From Streptomyces albidoflavus (lineage in GTDB: Bacteria; Actinomycetota; Actinomycetes; Streptomycetales; Streptomycetaceae), in assembly GCF_000719955.1 (NCBI RefSeq), contig NZ_JOII01000001.1, forward strand, positions 124,001-188,000: DNA of 64,000 bases. The letters are read 5' to 3'. The notes under the pieces were generated by a model. That model did not search any database. It was not told the DNA's origin and saw only the letters and a list, made by a program, of their open reading frames with translations. The position numbers and the translations under genes were made by a program. Numbering within the stretch: position 1 is the stretch's first letter; each line of letters opens with the position of its first letter. Below are positions 34,186 to 45,553 of the stretch, piece after piece.

Positions 34186-36179
34186 TCAGGCCCCCTTCGT
34201 CGTGGTGCGGCGTTCGGTGGGCTGGGTGACGCGGTCGAGCATCAGGCCGAGGCAGACGATCGCGGCACCGGCGACGAGCCCGACGGCGAGGTCGCCCTGG
34301 GCGAGGCCGAAGACCACGTCGTAGCCGAGCGCGCCACCGCCGACCAGGCCGCCGATGATGACGACGGCGAGGACCAGGACGACGCCCTGGTTGACGGCGA
34401 GCAGCAGCGAGGAGCGGGCCAGCGGCAGCTGGACCTGGCGGATCTGCTGGCTGCTGGTGGCGCCGAGCGAGCGGGCCGACTCCAGGGCGCCGGCGTCGAC
34501 GCCGCGCAGCCCCTGGGTGGTGATGCGGACGACGGCGGGCAGCGCGTAGACCACGGCGGCGGCGACGGCCGGGGCGCGGCCGACGCCGAAGAGGGCGACG
34601 ACCGGGATCAGGTAGACGAACTGCGGCATCGTCTGGAAGACGTCCAGGACGGGCCTGAGCGCGGCCTCCGCCCGGTTGGAGCGGGCGGCGGCGATGCCGG
34701 TGGCGAAGCCGAGCACCAGGGTGACGGCGACGGCGGCGAGCACCTGGGAGAGGGTGTCGAGCGAGGGGTTCCAGACGCCGAGGACACCGATCGCGGCCAT
34801 CGCCAGGGTGGCGGTGAGCGCGGTGCGCCAGGTGCCGATGAGCCAGGCGAGGGCGGCGACGATCAGCAGCAGGCCCCACCAGGGCAGCCACTGGAGGCCG
34901 TCGCGGACCGGGTCGAGGACCCAGGTGGTGAAGTGCCCGGCCCAGTCGGCGGTGCCGCCGATCAGGGGCACCCCGGAGTAGAGGTGGTCGGTCATCCAGT
35001 CGACGGCCCTGTTGACCGGTTCGGCGATGCCGTAGGTCCAGGTGGCGGGCCACTCCAGAGCGGAGGCGAACCGCGTGCCGAGCGCGACCGCGAGGGTCGC
35101 GACGGCGGCCACGGCCCAGCCGACGGCCGGGGAGACGGGGCCCGAGGCGGCTTCCCCGGCGCCGATGCGGCGGCCGGCGGCGGCGGTGGTGCGGTCCAGG
35201 ACGACGGCGAGCAGCACGATGGGGATGCCCGCGGCGAGCGCCGCGCCGACGTCGACGGAGGCGAGGGCCTGGTAGACGCGGTCACCGAGGCCGCCGGCGC
35301 CGATCACGGAGGCGATCACGGCCATCGACAGGGCCAGCATGATCGTCTGGTTGACGCCGAGCAGCAGTTCCTTGCGGGCCAGCGGCAGCCGGGCGGTGAA
35401 CAGGCGCTGGCGGGCGGTGGTGCCGAGCGAGGTGACGGCCTCCATGACGCCCGCGTCGGCGCCGCGCAGGCCGAGCGCGGTGAGCCGGGCCATGGGCGGC
35501 GCGGCGTAGATGACGGTGGCCAGTACGGCGGCGGGGACGCCGATGCCGAAGACCAGGACGACCGGGAGCAGGTAGGCGAAGGCCGGGAGGACCTGCATGG
35601 TGTCGAGGACCGGCCGCAGCAGCCGGAAGACCCGGTCGGAGAGGCCGGCGGCGAGACCGAGCAGGGCGCCGAGGATCACCGAGGCGAGGACCGCGACGAT
35701 CATCAGGGCGAGGGTCTGCATGGTCGGCACCCACATGCCGAGCACGCCGCAGAGCAGGAAGGCGACGGCGGTGCCGACGGCGAGCTTCACGCCCGCCGCG
35801 CGCCAGGCGATCAGCCCGGCGGCCACGGTGACTCCGGCCCAGCCGCCCGCGAGCAGCACCAGGTAGACGGCGCGCACGGAGAGGACGACGGCGTTGGAGA
35901 CGTGGCCGAAGAAGTAGAGGAAGAGCGGGTGGCTGTCGCGGTTGTCGATGATCCAGTCGCTGGCGGAGCCGAGCGGTCCGGAGACGTCGACGGTGAGCGC
36001 CTCGGGCCAGCTGCCCGAGGCCCAGCGGGCGTGGGCGAGCGGCACCAGGACGGCGGCGAGGACCGCGAGGGCCAGCAGCTTGGTGAGGGCCGGGTGGCGG
36101 CGGGCGAGGCCGGTGAGCCCGGCGCCGGTACTGCCCGGCGGGGCGGCGGCGCCCGTGGTCGGGGCGGTGGTGGCGGCCA

Positions 36180-36180
<1 letters not shown>
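34186..36180 (-). CDS. proW: Double-length betaine ABC permease (two ProW domains fused)
   Basis: 664 residues, about twice a normal ProW. Two homologous halves each carry a permease domain with the same blocks: 'LDTMQVLPAFAYLLPVVLVFGIG' and 'LDVFQTMPQFVYLIPVVALFGVG', then 'EAVTSLGTTARQRLFTARLPLAR' and 'ESARSLGATSSQQIRQVQLPLAR', then 'GVNQTIMLALSMAVIASVIG' and 'AVNQGVVLVLAVVIIGGLVG'. A fused pseudo-dimer that could form the whole channel alone. ATG overlaps the ATPase stop by 1 nt. Confidence 0.93.
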
Positions 36181-37297
<1,117 letters not shown>

Positions 37298-37301
<4 letters not shown>

Positions 37302-38815
37302 CGGGCGTCACCGCCCAGCATCTCGGCGCACTTCTCTCCGACCATGAGGACTCCGATCATCGGGTTGACCGCCGGCATCGTCGGGAAGACGGAGGCGTCG
37401 GCGATGCGGATGTTGGTGAGGCCGCGGATCTTCAACTCAGGGGTGACCACGGCGAGTTCGTCGTCCTCGGCGCCCATCCGGCAGGTTCCGGCGGGGTGGT
37501 AGACGGTGTGCGCGACCTTGCGGGCGTACTCGCTGAGCGCTTCGTCGTCGGTGATCCCGGGGCCGGGGGCGACCTCGCGCTTGAGCCAGCCGGCCAGCGG
37601 TTCGGTACGGGCGATGCGGCGGGCGATCTTGATGCCGTCGACCAGGGTCTGGGCGTCGTAGTCGTCCTCGTCGGTGAAGTACCGGAAGTCGAGGGCCGGC
37701 TTGACCTCGGGGTCGGCGCTGGTCAGGTAGAGGCGGCCGCGGCTGTGCGGCTTGGGGATGTTCGGGGTCATCGACACGCCGTGCGCGGGGCGTTCGTAGC
37801 CCAAGCGCTCGGGGTTGTCGGTGAAGGGGATCTGGTAGAAGTGGAACATCAGGTCCGGGCCGCGTCCCTTGGGGTCGCGGCGGACGAAGAGCCCGGCGTC
37901 GCTGTCCATCGCCGAGTTCTCGGGTATGGGTCCGTCGGTCTCCCAGACGATGACCGACTCGGGGTGGTCGAGCAGGTTCTCGCCGACGCCCGGCAGGTCG
38001 TGGCGGACGGTGATGCCGAGCTTCTCCAGGTCGGCGCGGGGCCCGATGCCGGAGTGCAGCAGCAGCCGCGGCGAGTCGACGGCCCCGGCGCAGAGCAGCA
38101 CTTCGCGCCCGGCCTCGACCAGGATCTCCTCGCCGTCCTTGGTCCGCACGTGCACGCCGGTGGCGCGGTCCCCGTCGAAGGCGAGCTGGTACGCCCAGGT
38201 CTCCAGCATGAGGTGGAGGTTGGGCCGGTCCAGGTACGGGTGGAGGTAGGCCACCGAGGCGGAGGACCGCTTGTTGTTCTCCGGGTGGTAGGCCAGGTCG
38301 AAGAAGCCGACGCCCTCGCTGAACGGCTTCTGGTTGAACCCGTCGACGTGCGGCACGCCGAGCGCGCCCTGCGCGGCGTCGACGAAGTCGCGGGCGATGG
38401 CGTTCCGGTCCTTCTCGTCGACCGGGACGATGTTGTTCTTCAGCCGCGCGTAGTACGCCTCCATCGGCACGGCGCCCCAGCCCTCGGCGCCGGCGGTCTC
38501 CCACTCGTCCCAGTCGGAGGGGAGCGGCTTGAAGGCGATGAGGGTGTTGTGGGAGGAGCAGCCGCCGAGGACCTTGGCGCGGCTGTGCCGGATGTGGCTG
38601 TTGCCGCGTGGCTGCTCGGTGGTGGGGTAGTCGTAGTCGAGGTCGCCGCCGAGCAGGCCCATCCAGCGGCGCAGCGTGAGGACGTCGGGCCGGTCGATGT
38701 CGGAGGGGCCGCCCTCGATGATCGCGACGGTGGTGTCCGGGTTCTCGGTCAGCCGGGAGGCGATCACCGATCCTGCGGTGCCGCCGCCGATGACGACGTA
38801 GTCGTACGTGGGCAT
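37298..38815 (-). CDS. betA: GMC oxidoreductase, choline dehydrogenase type
   Basis: 505 residues. FAD dinucleotide fold '[21 protein letters not shown]' at 3-23 (shown in short), GMC signatures '[21 protein letters not shown]' and '[16 protein letters not shown]', and the C-terminal active site '[10 protein letters not shown]' with '[16 protein letters not shown]'. Oxidises choline to betaine aldehyde at the membrane. Transcribed after betB (189-nt gap) and overlapping proV by 4 nt. Other GMC alcohol oxidases are possible, but the neighbours favour choline. Confidence 0.93.
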
Positions 38816-39004
38816 GTTGCTCCTCCTTGGCCTGCAAGGTGCTGCGCGTGGTGGGGCGTCGCCGCCTGGTGCGGCCGCCTGCGTGCTGCGGGACTTGCGG
38901 TCGTGGCTCTGCGTGGGGGGTACGGGCGTCCCGGGTGGGGCGGGGTGCCCTGGCCCGGCCGCCGGATCGGGTGCCGGCGGCCGGACGGGGTGGCGGACCC
39001 GGGG

Positions 39005-40507
39005 TCAGCCCGCGAACCAGCGCACCGGCTTGGGCGCGAGGTTCTGGTAGACGTGCTTGGACTCGCGGTACTCGGCGAGTCCGGCGGGGCCGAGTTCGCG
39101 GCCGGTGCCGGACTTGCCGAAGCCGCCCCATTCGGCCTGCGGCAGGTAGGGGTGGAAGTCGTTGATCCAGACGGTGCCGTGGCGCAGCCGGGCGGCGACC
39201 CGGCGGGCGCGGCCCGCGTCGGTGGTCCAGACGGCGCCGGCCAGGCCGTACTCGGTGTCGTTGGCGAGCGCGACGGCCTCCTCCTCGGTGGTGAAGGTCT
39301 CCACGGTGAGGACCGGGCCGAAGACCTCCTCGCGGACGACGCGCATCTCGCGGTGGCAGCCGTCGAGGACGGTCGGCTCGAAGAAGTAGCCGGTGGCCGG
39401 GCGGACTTCGCTGGGCTCGGGCTGCTTGCCGCCGGTGCGCAGCACGGCGCCCTCCTCCAGGGCGGAGGCCACGAACCCCTGGGTCTTCTCCAGCTGGGCC
39501 TGGGAGACGAGGGGGCCGCACTCGACGCCCTCCTCGGTGCCCCGGCCGAGGCGGATGAGCTGGGCGCGGCGGGTGAGTTCGGTGACGAAGCGCTCGCGCA
39601 CCGACTCCTCGATGATCAGGCGCGAGCCGGCCGAGCAGACCTGGCCGCTGTGGATGAAGGCGGCGTTGAGGGCCTGGTCGACGGCGGTGTCGAAGTCCTC
39701 GTCGGTGGCGCAGGCGTCGGCGAAGACCACGTTCGGGTTCTTGCCGCCCAGTTCCAGCGCGACCTTCTTGACCGAGGCGGCGGCGGCCTGGGCCACCTTG
39801 GTGCCGCTGACCAGGCCGCCGGTGAAGGAGACCAGGTCGACGTCGTCGTGGGTGCCGAAGCGGGCGCCGACGGTGTGGCCGGGGCCGGTCACCAGGTTGG
39901 CGACGCCCTCGGGCAGGCCCGCCTCGGCGAGCAGACGCATCAGGGCGATCGTGCTCAGCGGGGTGATCTCGCTGGGCTTCAGGACGAAGGTGTTGCCCGC
40001 CGCCAGCGCGGGGGCCACCTTCCAACTGGCCTGGAGCAGCGGGTAGTTCCACGGCGTGATCAGGCCGCAGACGCCGACCGGCTCGTGCACGACGACGCTG
40101 TGGACCTCGTCGGTCCCGGCGTCGACCACGCGGCCCGCGCCCTCGCCGACGACCAGGTCGGCGAAGTAGCGGAAGGCGTCGGCGACGCAGTCGACGTCGA
40201 CCCGGCCCTCCTCCAGGGTCTTGCCCGCGTCGCGGCTCTCCAGCAGGCCGATCTCCTCGCGGTCACGGACCAGCAGGTCGGCGACGCGGCGCAGCAGGGC
40301 GGCGCGCTCGGCGACCGGGGTGTGGGGCCAGGGGCCCTGGTCGAAGGCGCGGCGGGCGGCGGCGACAGCGGCGTCCGCGTCCTCGGTGCCGCCCTCGGCG
40401 ACCACCGCGAACGGCTTGGCGTCCGCCGGGTCGATGATCTCCCGGACGGCCCCCGACGTGGCCGCGCGCCACGTTCCGTCCACGTAAATGGTCTGTTCTG
40501 CCGACAC
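39005..40507 (-). CDS. betB: Betaine-aldehyde dehydrogenase-type ALDH
   Basis: 500 residues, NAD(P)-dependent aldehyde dehydrogenase. Active-site Cys in 'NAAFIHSGQVCSAGSRL', Glu in 'VALELGGKNPNVVFADA', NAD-binding 'SFTGGLVSGTKVAQAAA'; C-terminus 'GLAEYRESKHVYQNLAPKPV'. Converts betaine aldehyde to glycine betaine. Start is GTG 40507 in 'GTGTCGGCAGAACAGACC'; the frame is open higher up without a site. First gene of the betaine locus, its promoter lying in 40508-40700. Confidence 0.93.
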   Translation of the reverse strand: MSAEQTIYVDGTWRAATSGAVREIIDPADAKPFAVVAEGGTEDADAAVAAARRAFDQGPWPHTPVAERAALLRRVADLLVRDREEIGLLESRDAGKTLEEGRVDVDCVADAFRYFADLVVGEGAGRVVDAGTDEVHSVVVHEPVGVCGLITPWNYPLLQASWKVAPALAAGNTFVLKPSEITPLSTIALMRLLAEAGLPEGVANLVTGPGHTVGARFGTHDDVDLVSFTGGLVSGTKVAQAAAASVKKVALELGGKNPNVVFADACATDEDFDTAVDQALNAAFIHSGQVCSAGSRLIIEESVRERFVTELTRRAQLIRLGRGTEEGVECGPLVSQAQLEKTQGFVASALEEGAVLRTGGKQPEPSEVRPATGYFFEPTVLDGCHREMRVVREEVFGPVLTVETFTTEEEAVALANDTEYGLAGAVWTTDAGRARRVAARLRHGTVWINDFHPYLPQAEWGGFGKSGTGRELGPAGLAEYRESKHVYQNLAPKPVRWFAG

Positions 40508-40741
40508 GTCGTGTTTGCCTTTCGATCCAAGGGGTGTGCTGCCGCCTGCCTGCACGGCAGCCCGGTGCACCTGCCCATGGGCGTCGAATCCATGCCGTGT
40601 GGTGGGGGCATCGTGGGATGGCTCACCGGCGCCGTATGACATACGGCGCCTTTACTGGGCAAAGGGGGCCTTACCGTTGGTCACGTTGGTGCGGCGGTGT
40701 GTTGCCGCGCGGTGTGTTTCGGCCCTCCGGGCCGGGGGTGG

Positions 40742-40855
40742 GGCCTCAAGCGCCGGCCGGGCTGATGGAGGGGTTCGGTGGGATCGACCGTGCCGGTCAC
40801 CGATGGCCTCAAACGCCGGCCGGGCTGAGAAGTGGCCTCAGACGCCGGCCGGGCT
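40742..40855 (-). repeat. Dispersed 22-bp element, cluster B (3 copies)
   Basis: Reverse-orientation copies at 40742-40763, 40805-40826 and 40834-40855 (the latter two with one change each: CAAACG and CAGACG). In the gene-free stretch 40508-40979 between betB and a minus-strand hypothetical gene. Confidence 0.9.
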
Positions 40856-40884
40856 GGAAGGTGGCCGGCCGGGATAGACGGTGA

Positions 40885-40972
40885 CCGGGGCCGGGGTGGA
40901 AGGCGGCCAGCCTGGGCGGAAGGTAGCCGGGGCCGGGGTGGAAGGCGGCCGAGGCCCGGGGGGAAGGCGGCC
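40885..40972. repeat. 42-bp-period tandem repeat
   Basis: CCGGGGCCGGGGTGGAAGGC followed by GGCC is at 40885-40908 and again, perfectly, at 40927-40950; a decayed third unit is at 40954-40972. Adjoins cluster B of the 22-bp element; no coding frame here is convincing. Confidence 0.8.
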
Positions 40973-40979
40973 GACCCGC

Positions 40980-41300
40980 CTAGGCGTCCGGCTTCGGGGG
41001 GCGGAGGAGGGATACCGCTTCGGTGAGGGAGAGGGTGGGTTCGGCCTTGCGGAGGGCTCGGACTGCGGCTACGGAGTCGCGGTCTCCGGTGAAGGCGACG
41101 GAGGCGAGGCGGGCGTCGAGCCAGCGGGTTCGCAGGGTGTCCTCGTCGAGGCGGGCGGCGCGGGCCACGGCGAGGGCGCGTCGCAGGCCGGGGCGTTCGC
41201 TCTCAGGCGCGTCGGCGAGGGTGCGCTCCAAGGCGGCGAGGACCTCGTCGGAGTCCTGGACGAAGCGCAGCCGGGTCTGGTTCTTCGGTGTTCCCCACAT
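40980..41300 (-). CDS. Hypothetical protein (106 aa)
   Basis: 106 residues, predicted all-helical and soluble. It contains 'DEVLAALERTLADAPESERPGLRRALAVARAARLDEDTLRTRWLDARLASVAFTG' character (seen in parts), rich in Arg, Leu and Ala. Divergent from a small membrane protein. No family recognised; the strong codon bias supports a real gene. GGGAA lies before ATG 41300. Confidence 0.6.
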   Translation of the reverse strand: MWGTPKNQTRLRFVQDSDEVLAALERTLADAPESERPGLRRALAVARAARLDEDTLRTRWLDARLASVAFTGDRDSVAAVRALRKAEPTLSLTEAVSLLRPPKPDA

Positions 41301-41386
41301 GACGGTTCCCTACCTGAACGCGCTGGAGCTACACACCAGTTGAGCAAGATCTGAGACTGGGCCGCCATCGGGGGCACACGCCGGGC

Positions 41387-41650
41387 ATGCTGAGGAACTG
41401 GTGGGACCTGGAGCGTACGGAAGAGCTGTCGCCCCGGCAGGAGCGGTGGCTGCGGCGGGCGTGGTGGCTCTACTGGTCGATGCTGGCCCTGAGCGTGGGC
41501 CTCGTCGTGCTGCGGGTGGTCGAGGGAGACCCCCCTCTCCAGATCCTGTTCTCGGCGCTGCTGGTCGCCGTGTGGATCTTCAATCTGTACGCGCTGCGGA
41601 AGCGGCTCCGGGGTCACGAAGCCGCCTCGGCCGCCCGCCAGGAGGGCTGA
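41387..41650 (+). CDS. Small two-helix membrane protein (87 aa)
   Basis: 87 residues. Charged start 'MLRNWWDLERTEELSPRQER', two membrane helices (about 31-49 and 53-70) joined by a short loop 'VVEGDPP', and a basic tail. Family unknown. Its TGA is followed within 4 nt by the left arm of an inverted repeat that spans to the next gene's ribosome-binding site. Confidence 0.65.
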   Translation: MLRNWWDLERTEELSPRQERWLRRAWWLYWSMLALSVGLVVLRVVEGDPPLQILFSALLVAVWIFNLYALRKRLRGHEAASAARQEG

Positions 41651-41653
41651 GCG

Positions 41654-41712
41654 CCGCCGATCTGCGGGTCCGCTCCCCCGCTCGTACGCTGGGAGGAGCC
41701 GCAGATCGGCGG
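41654..41712 (+). promoter_or_regulatory. Inverted repeat masking a ribosome-binding site
   Basis: Perfect 14-bp arms (41654-41667 and 41699-41712) 31 nt apart. The left arm starts 4 nt after an upstream stop, and the right arm abuts GGAGGTGAAG, the ribosome-binding site of the gene at 41723. In a transcript reading through from 41387 the arms would pair and could hide the site or end transcription; a promoter inside the loop would remove the left arm. Confidence 0.5.
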
Positions 41713-41722
41713 AGGTGAAGCC

Positions 41723-42511
41723 ATGCCCCATCCCATCCGCGCGGCAGCCGCAGCGGCGGCGTCCACCCTGCTCGCGGCGACCGCGGCGCTGGCGGCGCCC
41801 GGAGCGGCGTCCGCCGCCGAGGACGACCTGAGCCGGCTGAGCGCCGAGGAGATCGCCGAGCGCGCCCGTACCGAGCTACGCGGTGCCGCCTCGCTGCGCG
41901 TCACCCTCGACCAGGACCAGTTCGACGGCGGCACCGGCGCCCTGGAGGACCCGGCCACCGCCGACCTCGCCATGGACGAGCGGGGCCGGTGCGCGGGGAA
42001 CGTGACGCTGACCCGCGGCCGCGGCAGCGTCGAGCTGGTCAAGCGGGGCGACGAGGTGTGGGTGAAGCCCGACCGGGACTTCTGGGAGGCCCAGCTCCCC
42101 GGCGGTCAGGGCACGGCCGCCGCCGACACCCTGCACGGCCGCTATGTGCACGGCTCCACCCGGGACGGGGTCCTCGCGGCGGTCACCGAGGCGTGCGACC
42201 TGGACTCCCTCAAGGAGGACCTGACCGGCGAGGCCACCCCGGACAAGGGCACCCGGATGACCAAGGGCGCCGCCACCACGGCCGTCTTCACCCCGGTGAT
42301 CCCGCTGCTGCGCCAGGGGGACGGCGAGCGCGTCACCCTCTACGTGGCCACCGAGGGCCCGCCCCGCCTGGTCCAGGCGACCCGCACCTCCGACGTCAAG
42401 GAGGACACGGTCACCGTGACCGGCTACGGCGCCACGGTGCGCGCCGAGCCGCCGGCCGAGGAGGACACGGTGGACCTGAGCACCCTGCGTGACCGCCTCG
42501 GGCCGCTCTGA
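41723..42511 (+). CDS. Secreted hypothetical protein (LppX/LolA-like character)
   Basis: 262 residues. Signal peptide to about residue 32 (A-S-A-A). The mature part begins 'LSRLSAEEIAERARTELRGAASLRVTLD', then 'GNVTLTRGRGSVELVKRGDEVWVKPDRDFWEAQL', the strand pattern of the LppX_LprAFG/LolA-like lipid-carrier fold, and ends 'LSTLRDRLGPL'. It lacks a lipobox Cys, so it is secreted rather than a lipoprotein. Extracellular carrier or envelope role is inference. Confidence 0.75.
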   Translation: MPHPIRAAAAAAASTLLAATAALAAPGAASAAEDDLSRLSAEEIAERARTELRGAASLRVTLDQDQFDGGTGALEDPATADLAMDERGRCAGNVTLTRGRGSVELVKRGDEVWVKPDRDFWEAQLPGGQGTAAADTLHGRYVHGSTRDGVLAAVTEACDLDSLKEDLTGEATPDKGTRMTKGAATTAVFTPVIPLLRQGDGERVTLYVATEGPPRLVQATRTSDVKEDTVTVTGYGATVRAEPPAEEDTVDLSTLRDRLGPL

Positions 42512-42536
42512 GGGAGGCACGGGGGGCGTACGACGC

Positions 42537-42582
42537 GAAGCAGCCTCCGGCCGCCCGGGTCGCGGGGGTCGGAGGCTGCTTC
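42537..42582. terminator. Hairpin between convergent genes
   Basis: Perfect 13-bp arms (42537-42549 and 42570-42582), 20-nt loop, between the secreted protein gene and mdh. Confidence 0.75.
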
Positions 42583-42658
42583 TGGGTCACCGTGGCCGCG
42601 TGGTCGGTGCGCTCGCGCGGTCACGGGAGACGGGGGCGGCCCGGGGGCCGGGGGTGAC

Positions 42659-43795
<1,137 letters not shown>

Positions 43796-43873
43796 CTATC
43801 GCGCTCCCGGGGTCACGCCAGGTGCGGGTGCTGTGGCGGGCCTCACGTGCCGCCTCCCCGCCCGGGGCCGCCC

Positions 43874-43903
43874 CGTCCGTGCCCCGGGCCCGGGGCACGG
43901 ACG
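43874..43903 (-). terminator. 30-nt perfect palindrome
   Basis: 15-bp arms with no loop (43874-43888 and 43889-43903), about 90 nt past the stop of the XRE/DUF2690 gene and upstream of mdh. Likely ends that transcript. Confidence 0.65.
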
Positions 43904-43991
43904 TACGGCCGGTGACGTTCCGTCGGGAGTGGGCGGGGTCACCCGCCGGGGCTCCGTGGCCACCGGGGCGCGCCCGCCCCGCCCGACGCCG

Positions 43992-45053
43992 TCACGGCGT
44001 CGGTGTCGTTGACGGAGTCGTGCACCCCGTCGTGCCGGCGGCCAGGGTGGCGCACGCCTTGGCGTCGGCCGGGTTCTCGACGGCGAGCATCGCGGTGTAC
44101 GCGTCGAAGGTGGTGGCGACCTTGGCGCTCTCCTGCGCCTCGGTGCCGACGTCGATGGCGATCTCGTCGCCGGCCGCGGCCTGGGTGATGCGGGCCCAGG
44201 CGGCCTCGCAGGTCTTGCTGTAGCGGATCTCCACCACGGTGGGGCCGACGGTGGCGGTGGCGCTGGTGACGGCCTGTTCGCCCGCGCACCCCATCGCCTC
44301 CGGGTCCTCGCCGGTGCAGTCGGCGCCCGCGCACTTCACGCCCGCCGGCAGCTTCTTGGCCGTCTTGGTGGGCTTGGCGGTGGGCTGCGGGGCGGGCTCG
44401 TCGCCGGGGGCGAGGAGGAAGAAGCCGCCCGCGACGAGGGCGAGGGCGGCGACGGCACCGCCGAGGATCAGCGGCAGACGCCTGCCCTTGCCGCCCTTGC
44501 CGCTGCCGCCGGAGGCGTCGCCGCCGGGCAAGGGTCCGGGCGGGACCGCGGCGCCGGGCGGGCCGGGCTGGCGGGGTACGGAGGGTATCGGCGGGGCCTC
44601 GCGGACGCCCGCCGGGGCGCCGCCGCGCCCGCCGGGGCCGTCCGCGCCGTTGACCTTGGCGCGCGCCCCGGCCTTGGGGGCCCGGTGTCCGAGGTCGATG
44701 CCCTGCGGCGGGGTGAAGTCGCCGAGGGCCGCCCGCGCCTGGGTGATGCGGATGGCCTCCATGGTCATGTCGTGACGCATCTCGGAGCGGCTCCAGGCGC
44801 GCTCGGCCAGCTCCCACATGGTGGTGAGGTGGACCGGGTTGGTGCCGGTCGCCTCGGCGAGGGCGATGATCGCCCGCTTGGGCGCGAGCAGCCGCCCGTT
44901 CAGATACCGTTCCCAGGACGTCTTGCTGTAGCCGGTGCGGTCCGAGACCGCGGCGATGCTCAGCCCGCTGCGGTCGACCAGCCGGCGCAGCTGCCCCGCG
45001 AACTCGCGGACCTGCGGATCGAGTTCCTCCGGCAGTGGTTTCCATCGAGCCAT
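43992..45053 (-). CDS. XRE-HTH transmembrane protein with outer DUF2690 domain (paralog 1)
   Basis: 353 residues. N-terminal HTH (about 15-70, 'LSIAAVSDRTGYSKTSWERYLNGRLLAP'), a Pro/Gly-rich linker (130-195), one membrane helix 'LPLILGGAVAALALVAGGFF' near 203-222, and an extracytoplasmic DUF2690 domain: 'VKCAGADCTGEDPEAMGC' with paired cysteines and 'VEIRYSKTCEAAWARI'. A DNA-binding protein tethered to the membrane with an outside sensor-like domain is inferred. ATG 45053 begins 'MARWKPLPEELD', matching the paralog at 46417. Confidence 0.88.
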   Translation of the reverse strand: MARWKPLPEELDPQVREFAGQLRRLVDRSGLSIAAVSDRTGYSKTSWERYLNGRLLAPKRAIIALAEATGTNPVHLTTMWELAERAWSRSEMRHDMTMEAIRITQARAALGDFTPPQGIDLGHRAPKAGARAKVNGADGPGGRGGAPAGVREAPPIPSVPRQPGPPGAAVPPGPLPGGDASGGSGKGGKGRRLPLILGGAVAALALVAGGFFLLAPGDEPAPQPTAKPTKTAKKLPAGVKCAGADCTGEDPEAMGCAGEQAVTSATATVGPTVVEIRYSKTCEAAWARITQAAAGDEIAIDVGTEAQESAKVATTFDAYTAMLAVENPADAKACATLAAGTTGCTTPSTTPTP

Positions 45054-45553
45054 GACGTGCCCCCCATTCCCCCCGTACCTGCCTTGCTGCTGCTTCCCCG
45101 TGCGGTGTGCGGTCGCCCCCGGTGCTACCGCTCCCCACCCTATTTCCCCGGGCCGCCTGGCGGACCGAGTCCCTCCGGAAGCTCCGGCCGCCGGTCGTGC
45201 GGCCGAGTTCCGACCTACCCCGAGGATGCGTGCGGCAAGGATGCCAGTTCCCGGACACGGGGCGCACGGGTGCACGGAGGCATCCGCCGCGCACAACGCA
45301 CGCCCCGGTGAAGGGGGATGGCCTTCACGGGACGCACACAGTCTCCCACCGGAATGCGTCACCCCGGGACGCCGTTCGTTGCGGGACGGGAACACCGTGC
45401 CGGAACCGTCACTTCCGTGCGACAGGGCCCCTCACGACCTTGAGGTGCCCATGGCGCCTCGCTCAATCTGTACCGGGGCGCCCGCCCTCCGACGGGGGAG
45501 AGGACGGGCGCCCTCTCTTCCGCCGCCCGGCAAAAGCTCGCCCTCCGCGCGGA
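45054..45553. other. Gene-poor stretch between two XRE genes
   Basis: 500 nt without a supported gene. It holds the upstream region of the 45053 gene and, near the right end, a terminator for the 45554 operon. A 41-codon plus-strand frame at about 45319-45441 has mixed codon use and no ribosome-binding site and is not called. A CGGAA-N7-TTCCG dyad occurs near 45401. Confidence 0.5.
45476..45513 (-). terminator. Hairpin terminator of the XRE pair
   Basis: 9-bp GGGCGCCCG/CGGGCGCCC arms (45476-45484 and 45505-45513) with further partial pairing inside, 40 nt past the stop at 45554. Confidence 0.6.

Noticed and set aside
37496..40639. Very long plus-strand frame (over 1000 codons) opposite betA and betB
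   Set aside because: Typical antisense artefact of high-GC genes; Val/Gly/Ala/Asp-rich product and no conserved motif.
45319..45441. 41-codon plus-strand frame between XRE genes
   Set aside because: Mixed third-position use, no start signal and no recognisable motif.
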